Shown here one piece after another: positions 59,718 through 64,000 of a stretch of 64,000 nucleotides of DNA. The position numbers and the translations under genes are program-made. The notes under the pieces are model-generated. The model made no database searches. It was not told where the DNA came from and saw only the letters and a program-made list of their open reading frames with translations. The stretch is from Kosakonia radicincitans DSM 16656 (GTDB taxonomy: Bacteria; Pseudomonadota; Gammaproteobacteria; Enterobacterales; Enterobacteriaceae). The stretch is from NCBI RefSeq assembly GCF_000280495.2, contig NZ_CP018016.1, forward strand, positions 4,092,001 to 4,156,000, written 5' to 3'. The stretch's first letter is position 1. Each line of letters opens with the position of its first letter.

Positions 59718-61328
59718 TCAGGTATTCACCAGCACACCGGAGGCAAGCTGCGCCGAACTTTCCCGCCGGGCATGCTCGGTGCGAAAAACGCTCATCAACG
59801 CCACCAGATTCCGTGACTGATCGCGCAGATGATCGACCGCCGAACTGGAGGCGCCCACCAGCGCGGCATTCTGCTGCGTTACCTGATCGAGCTGGGCAAT
59901 AGCATCATTCACCTGCGCAACGCCCAACTCCTGCTCCTGAGTGGTCATACCGATTTCGTTAATCATTTCCGCGACATGGTGCGACTGCTTAACCAGCTCG
60001 CCGATGGTAGAACCGGCATTGTTGACAAGCGTAGCGCCGTTATCCACACAATCAATACTGGCCTGAATCAGCCCTTTGATCTCTTTCGCCGCCGTGGCGG
60101 AGCGCTGCGCCAGTGAACGCACCTCTCCTGCGACCACGGCAAAGCCTCGCCCATGCTCACCGGCACGTGCCGCTTCCACCGCCGCATTGAGCGCCAGGAT
60201 ATTGGTCTGGAAAGTGATGCCGTCGATAACGGTAATGATCTCGCCGATTTTGCGCGCGCTCTGGCTGATCTCATCCATGGTGCGCACAATGTTGTCGATC
60301 GCTTCCCCGCCTTTGGCGGCAATGTCGCTGGCGGCGGTGGCCTGCTGGTTGGTGACGCGTACCGTGTCGGCATTCTGGCGAATGGTCTGGCCGATTTGCT
60401 CCATTGACGCCGCCGTCTGTTGCAGGCTGGCTGCCTGCTGTTCCGTGCGCTGGCTAAGATCCATACTGCCCGCCGCCACGCCGCTGGCCCCTGCCGAGAT
60501 CGATTCGCTGCTCTCACGAACCTGCGCCACAATGCGATTGAGGCTTTGACGCATCGCCTCCATCCCGGCCAGCAGGCTGTGGCGATCGCCTGCCGCCAGC
60601 GTCACCGGCATTGCCAGATTGCCCTCAGCGATATCGTGTACCACTCGCAACGCATAAGCGGGTTCACCGCCCAGCTGCCGCTTGATAAGCCGCGTGGCAA
60701 ACCAGGCGATCAACACGCCAAACAGCGTTGCCGCTGCGGCCAGCATCAGCAACAGATCGCCAGACGCTCGCGCACTGCCGGTGCTCTCCGCCGCTGCCGC
60801 GGTCGTGCTGGCCTGCTGGCGCTGGATCATCACAGTGATTTCATTAAACAGTTGTGCCTGAACCGGTTGCAGTTTATCCACCGCCATCGACTGGGAGTCG
60901 AGCATCTGGCCATTTTTCGCCATGCTCACCGTCTGGCGCACAACCGCGACGTATTGCGCCTGCGTCTGTTTAAAACGATCCAACATCTGCTGGACATCGC
61001 TGCCCTGAATATTCTGCTGTAACTGTTTAACCAGCGTGTCGATACGCTGGATTGCCGCTTCGGTGACCTTCTCTTCGGCCTCCTGTTTATCGGCGTCATC
61101 CTGAAACACCATAATAAAGGTCGCTTTGGTAGCGTTATTTAACGTGTCCTTTAACTCCTGCATCGCCAGCAGGTTAGTCAGGTGATATTTTTCATAATAT
61201 TCAATGTGTTTGCTGGTGCTAAGTAATTGTGTCCGTCCAAAAATCGCCACCAGGAAACTGATCACAATAATGGCGGCAAAACCGGTGCCTAAAAGCGCAC
61301 CAAGAGAGAAGGGTTTGATGACTCGCAT
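59718..61328 (-). CDS. Methyl-accepting chemotaxis protein without tether
   Basis: A 536-residue chemoreceptor. TM1 is near 12-30, a four-helix-bundle sensor domain covers about 35-190, TM2 is near 193-212, HAMP follows, then the signalling hairpin ([44 protein letters not shown]). It ends in SGVLVNT without the NWETF-type pentapeptide seen in the receptor at 17836, so it would depend on other receptors for efficient methylation. Ligand unknown. Confidence 0.93.
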   Translation of the reverse strand: MRVIKPFSLGALLGTGFAAIIVISFLVAIFGRTQLLSTSKHIEYYEKYHLTNLLAMQELKDTLNNATKATFIMVFQDDADKQEAEEKVTEAAIQRIDTLVKQLQQNIQGSDVQQMLDRFKQTQAQYVAVVRQTVSMAKNGQMLDSQSMAVDKLQPVQAQLFNEITVMIQRQQASTTAAAAESTGSARASGDLLLMLAAAATLFGVLIAWFATRLIKRQLGGEPAYALRVVHDIAEGNLAMPVTLAAGDRHSLLAGMEAMRQSLNRIVAQVRESSESISAGASGVAAGSMDLSQRTEQQAASLQQTAASMEQIGQTIRQNADTVRVTNQQATAASDIAAKGGEAIDNIVRTMDEISQSARKIGEIITVIDGITFQTNILALNAAVEAARAGEHGRGFAVVAGEVRSLAQRSATAAKEIKGLIQASIDCVDNGATLVNNAGSTIGELVKQSHHVAEMINEIGMTTQEQELGVAQVNDAIAQLDQVTQQNAALVGASSSAVDHLRDQSRNLVALMSVFRTEHARRESSAQLASGVLVNT

Positions 61329-61446
61329 AGTATCCCTCGTAGTGTTTCAACGAATTCCACAAGCTGTGTAATGGGTGCGATTTCACTATACGAAGGCTAT
61401 AACCTTACGGAAAATATGAAATTACGATGGGATCGCCGGAGGGCAG

Positions 61447-61467
61447 CAGCGTCTTATCAGACCTACA
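61447..61467. repeat. REP-like half unit
   Basis: GCGTCTTATCAGACCTACAG is one base from the classic REP arm GCGTCTTATCAGGCCTAC. It lies upstream of the chemoreceptor gene. Apart from this, two hairpins and the candidate RNA, the 638-base gap 61329-61966 holds no supported gene. Confidence 0.6.
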
Positions 61468-61708
61468 GGCGGGGTATATTGCCGGTTTAATCGCAGGGCT
61501 GATGTCGCGCTGGCAATAAAAGGCAGAGGTCGAACGGCCCAATAATAAAGGAGAAGCCGGATGCGCCGCCGCTGCCCACAGTGACACGCGGTTCGGGCAT
61601 TTGTTGCTGAAATGCTGGCTCCTTATTACTGATTAACGGTTCACATCGCCCTTGAGGGATTCGCTGCAGTGCCAGGCTGTAAGGCGCAGTGCAGTTAATG
61701 ATGATTTT

Positions 61709-61745
61709 GCCGGCAGTACTGCGATCGCGTACTGACGGCCTTTTT
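61709..61745 (+). terminator. Strong intrinsic terminator without an upstream gene
   Basis: GCCGGCAGTAC pairs with GTACTGACGGC around TGCGATCGC, followed by CTTTTT. No protein gene precedes it on the plus strand for over 2 kb. Upstream, TTGTTG and TATTAC are 17 bases apart (61601-61629), so a short RNA of about 110 bases from near 61636 may end here. Confidence 0.65.
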
Positions 61746-61909
61746 CATGTGGAATAACGATCGATGCAATCGGCTTCACTACTGAACCTTGTCAGCATCA
61801 AGGCCAGCGTTTTCGGAGTACTAAACAGACGGGCAAAACTAAAGCGCTGGTCGATATTATCCATTATGCCCGAAACTGATTGGCTGCATTGGCGGCTAGC
61901 GCCGAAGCA

Positions 61910-61934
61910 GGGAGACATCCTGGCTCCCTTTTTT
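61910..61934 (+). terminator. Hairpin with T run downstream of the YjbE-like gene
   Basis: GGGAG-N9-CTCCC followed by TTTTTT on the plus strand. It faces the end of the minus-strand YjbE-like gene, so its own transcript is unclear. Confidence 0.5.
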
Positions 61935-61966
61935 CTCAGTCAACAACGATGCGGTCTTAATTTACC

Positions 61967-62212
61967 TCAATTCGACGGCGTGGTGGTGGTGGTGGTACTG
62001 GTTGACGTGTTACTGCCGTTGTCACCGCCCATTGCCAGCAATGCCAACCCGGTGACGGCAGCAACGCCCGCGACACCAACCCACGCCGAATTTCCAATGG
62101 CACTGTCTGAAGCGTCACTTCCTGCGGCAGAGCCTTCTGCTACCGGTGCTGCGTGTGCTAATCCAGAAATAATAAAACTAACGACCAAAATAATGCGATG
62201 TAAATGCGTCAT
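61967..62212 (-). CDS. YjbE/GfcA-like threonine-rich secreted protein
   Basis: An 81-residue protein: signal peptide ending AHAAPVAEG, a short Ala/Gly/Ser segment, a hydrophobic stretch WVGVAGVAAVTGLALLAMGG, then GDNGSNTSTSTTTTTTPSN. This layout is that of E. coli YjbE and GfcA, small proteins heading exopolysaccharide operons, but no yjbF, yjbG or yjbH follows. I chose ATG 62212 over one 36 bases earlier. It is divergent from the RcsA-like gene. Confidence 0.7.
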   Translation of the reverse strand: MTHLHRIILVVSFIISGLAHAAPVAEGSAAGSDASDSAIGNSAWVGVAGVAAVTGLALLAMGGDNGSNTSTSTTTTTTPSN

Positions 62213-62516
62213 AAACCAACCCTCATATTTTATTGGGACCTTTCGCACTTTAAATCGCCATCACAAAATAAGATCGCAAATTAAGACATTCCTCGACAAT
62301 ATGGAAACAATTGGGAGATTCCTCAGTTCTATTTAATTATCTAAACGAAGCGGCAACAGCTTGCATAAAACAAAAATAAGAATATCCTCAGTTAACAACT
62401 TTTTAGCAATATGATACAGATCAAACTAGAAAGAGAAGAAGGATCAAAAGCAGAAACCATTTTTTACCCGCCAATGTTTTTACACACAGTTTCATACGAA
62501 CCGGGAGGATGTTAAC
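62213..62516. promoter_or_regulatory. Divergent promoter region with Rcs-box-like sites
   Basis: TAAGAATATCCTCA (62377-62390) agrees with the RcsAB box TAAGAATATTCCTA at 11 of 14 positions. Two more partial sites read TAAGACATTCCTCG (62282-62295) and GGGAGATTCCTCAG (62313-62326). They lie between the YjbE-like and RcsA-like genes. Confidence 0.5.
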
Positions 62517-63083
62517 ATGGGAAGAAATATAGATATCGTATTGTTCAAAATTAATTGCTCTTATACCAAAAAAGGTATAATTCAATTAGTAAAAGAAATC
62601 AGAAATTGCAGTGAAATACACATTGCCATTAACTTTAGTGCGCCTTTTTCCAACCGAGGGATGCTGGTTGTGACTAAAGGTCATTTTTCTCCCTTTACCC
62701 TGGTACATACACCTATAATTGTGATTCCCGATAAAATACAAGTGGATGTTTTATTGGATATTTTAACTGAATTTATAAATGGACGCGTCAGTAGCCATGT
62801 AAAAACCATTCGACTGGGCCGTCGAGAAATCGCAATATTGAAGGGCATGATCTTCGAGAAGAGCGATGATGAAATATCTAACCTACTGAGTATTAACAAA
62901 AAAACCGTCTCATCTCATAAGGATAACATTAAGAAGAAAATATCAGCCAACTCCAGGATTGATATTTTTTACGCCTTCAGTATTTTTCCATTCAAAGATT
63001 GTGGACTGGCCGAAAATGAGGAAGAAATAATGCCATTCCCCCAGCAAAAAACGCCAAATCGTAGAGTGGTGGCCTACGGCTGA
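62517..63083 (+). CDS. LuxR-type regulator, RcsA-like
   Basis: A 188-residue regulator with a C-terminal LuxR helix-turn-helix: LGRREIAILKGMIFEKSDDEISNLLSINKKTVSSHKDNIKKKI. The segment KTVSSHKDNIKKKI matches KTVSSHKGNIKRKI of RcsA, and NCSYTKKGI near the N-terminus recalls LCSYTRLGL. It lacks a phospho-acceptor receiver. Such proteins pair with RcsB to control capsule and surface genes. GGGAGG lies 9 bases before ATG. A 27-residue tail beyond the usual end is unusual. AT-rich. Confidence 0.75.
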   Translation: MGRNIDIVLFKINCSYTKKGIIQLVKEIRNCSEIHIAINFSAPFSNRGMLVVTKGHFSPFTLVHTPIIVIPDKIQVDVLLDILTEFINGRVSSHVKTIRLGRREIAILKGMIFEKSDDEISNLLSINKKTVSSHKDNIKKKISANSRIDIFYAFSIFPFKDCGLAENEEEIMPFPQQKTPNRRVVAYG

Positions 63084-63211
63084 TTATCACTACAGGTTGA
63101 AATAAAAACCTGATGTTCACAACGTAAACCATAATAATTCAGTATTGCGATATATCCTCTGTACCTGTTTACGTTCGAAACAGACAGCGTAAAAATATAA
63201 TAGCAGCAGGA

Positions 63212-63337
63212 CTATCGTCGGTAATATTTTTTGGTGTTGCCGACGTTTCTGGAACGAACCACTTTTAAATGCTTATAGAATGAAAAAATGATTATAACCA
63301 GTAGCACACCAATCACAGTCAGTTCGATGATGATCAT
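63212..63337 (-). CDS. Candidate 41-residue small membrane protein
   Basis: A short frame starts at ATG 63337: MIIIELTVIGVLLVIIIFSF is one transmembrane helix, followed by YKHLKVVRSRNVGNTKKYY and RR, a strongly basic tail. This is the usual build of small inner-membrane proteins. The ribosome binding site is weak (GAG at 10 bases). It is the only gene-like content of the AT-rich gap 63084-63479. Confidence 0.45.
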   Translation of the reverse strand: MIIIELTVIGVLLVIIIFSFYKHLKVVRSRNVGNTKKYYRR

Positions 63338-63479
63338 TTTGTGTACTCGCGTAGAGAGGATGCTTTATTTACTGATGAACAGCGTCACACGTCAATAGCT
63401 GATACCGAAAATAAGACTGGCCTCACCACAAAAATTATTTTGAAAAGACTTATTCATTTAAAAACAAGAGAAAATTACC

Positions 63480-63707
63480 ATGCCTACTAACCTTTGTAGT
63501 ATGACTGCCTTGCGCCACTATTATCTGCGTATTTTACGCCGTTATTCCTCGCTCAATGCGGTCGAAGAAATTTATGAACTCAGGAGCCAAAAGCTAACCG
63601 GAATTGAGCTGGAAGCGCTGATCAGTGCCAGCGATCATCGCCGCGCCGAACTTGTTCACCACTGCCGCTGGCTGAAAGTTCCGGCCAGCGCATGGCGCAA
63701 TGTGTAG
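63480..63707 (+). CDS. Hha/YmoA-family protein
   Basis: A 75-residue protein matching the Hha family: YYLRILRRYSSLNAVEEIYELRSQKLTGIELEALISASDHRRAEL and PASAWRNV align with E. coli Hha ([47 protein letters not shown]). Hha proteins act with H-NS to silence acquired AT-rich DNA, which fits the surrounding sequence. It is divergent from Hha and YmoA proper and has a longer N-terminus. Confidence 0.82.
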   Translation: MPTNLCSMTALRHYYLRILRRYSSLNAVEEIYELRSQKLTGIELEALISASDHRRAELVHHCRWLKVPASAWRNV

Positions 63708-63832
63708 GTTGCTGAGCGTCATTTATTCACCTTGGTTATACGAAAAGAGTCTTGTATCAGTGGTAAATATTCTTTGTCGCCTGCCGATAGCTTAAAAGCC
63801 TTTTGTGACATTGACGTTGAGCAGGACAAAAA

Positions 63833-64000
63833 ATGAAAAGACATCCCCTTTCTTGCAGGGCGCTAAAGACGGCAGGTTATGACCCGAACTCCAGCGTGCT
63901 GGAGCTTGAGCACAGTAATGGCCGCGTTGAGCAGTATCTCGGCGTACCACCGAAGATCTGGCAGGGTTTTTTGATGAGCCAGCAGCAGGAAGCGTACTTC
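63833..64000 (+). CDS. KTSC-domain protein, N-terminal part
   Basis: The frame runs off the right edge after 56 residues. SCRALKTAGYDPNSSVLELEHSNGRVEQYLGVPPKIWQGFLMSQ follows the KTSC pattern (GYD, hydrophobic strand, YLGVPP, then a short helix). The small domain is of unknown function and often sits in accessory DNA. AGGAC lies 5-9 bases before ATG 63833. Confidence 0.65.
   Translation, partial: MKRHPLSCRALKTAGYDPNSSVLELEHSNGRVEQYLGVPPKIWQGFLMSQQQEAYF

Noticed and set aside
61745..61864. 39-codon minus-strand frame before the orphan terminator
   Set aside because: Weak ribosome binding site, no helix or motif, and no way to judge conservation from one sequence.
61764..62336. 190-residue plus-strand frame across the YjbE-like gene
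   Set aside because: Its valine run is the complement of the threonine tail of the minus-strand gene, which has a signal peptide and family match.

Overview
The window is chromosomal DNA of a member of the Enterobacteriaceae, probably from the Kosakonia/Enterobacter/Klebsiella part of the family. The evidence is the enterobactin gene order, close similarity of many products to E. coli proteins, REP-like repeats and high GC in the core genes. The genus cannot be fixed from sequence alone. Both ends cut through genes (fepB at the left, a KTSC-domain gene at the right).

Layout. (1) 1-13.5 kb: enterobactin synthesis, export and uptake: fepB (partial), entS, fepDGC, entF, ybdZ, fes, fepA and entD, with Fur-box-like sites in both divergent promoters. 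fepE is absent between fepC and entF. (2) 13.5-26.2 kb: a sugar locus starting at the entD stop codon. It has an RbsB/DUF2291/RbsA/RbsC-type ABC importer, a chemoreceptor with a CheR/CheB tether, a SorC-family regulator, a two-subunit transketolase, a fucose/arabinose-isomerase-like protein and an FGGY kinase. The isomerase, kinase and split-transketolase set matches the known D-apiose/apulose route. Both operons carry the same three-block promoter. A 429-bp element with 54-bp inverted ends, MITE-like, lies between the chemoreceptor and the regulator. (3) 26.4-32.1 kb: an Opp/Dpp-type ABC importer and a GNAT acetyltransferase. (4) 32.3-45.3 kb: a complete reductive pyrimidine catabolic cluster: ABC importer, RutR-like regulator, PreT/PreA dihydropyrimidine dehydrogenase, dihydropyrimidinase, N-carbamoyl-beta-alanine amidase, class III aminotransferase and YdfG-like dehydrogenase. 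The import and catabolic operons each have a sigma-54-type promoter followed 15-17 bp later by a RutR-like operator, which suggests nitrogen control plus uracil-type induction. (5) 45.6-52.9 kb: regulators (EAL-HDOD, single-domain winged helix, two LysR paralogues, a MarA/SoxS-like AraC protein), a decayed AcrB-type pump gene with its ribosome binding site, an OmpC-like porin and two DUF1471 proteins. (6) 53.0-57.4 kb: arsRBC and a CusRS-like two-component system without its efflux genes. (7) 57.5-64 kb: AT-rich accessory DNA with a second AraC regulator, a second winged-helix regulator, a second chemoreceptor, a YjbE-like threonine-rich secreted protein beside an RcsA-like regulator, a 41-residue membrane protein candidate, an Hha-family protein and a KTSC protein.

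How it fits together. The window combines iron acquisition, use of what may be plant-wall sugar, pyrimidine nitrogen scavenging, metal resistance and cell-surface regulation. This would suit a plant- or soil-associated enterobacterium, but the lifestyle is inference. Functions come from recognisable motifs, lengths, gene order and remembered family sequences. No database search was run.
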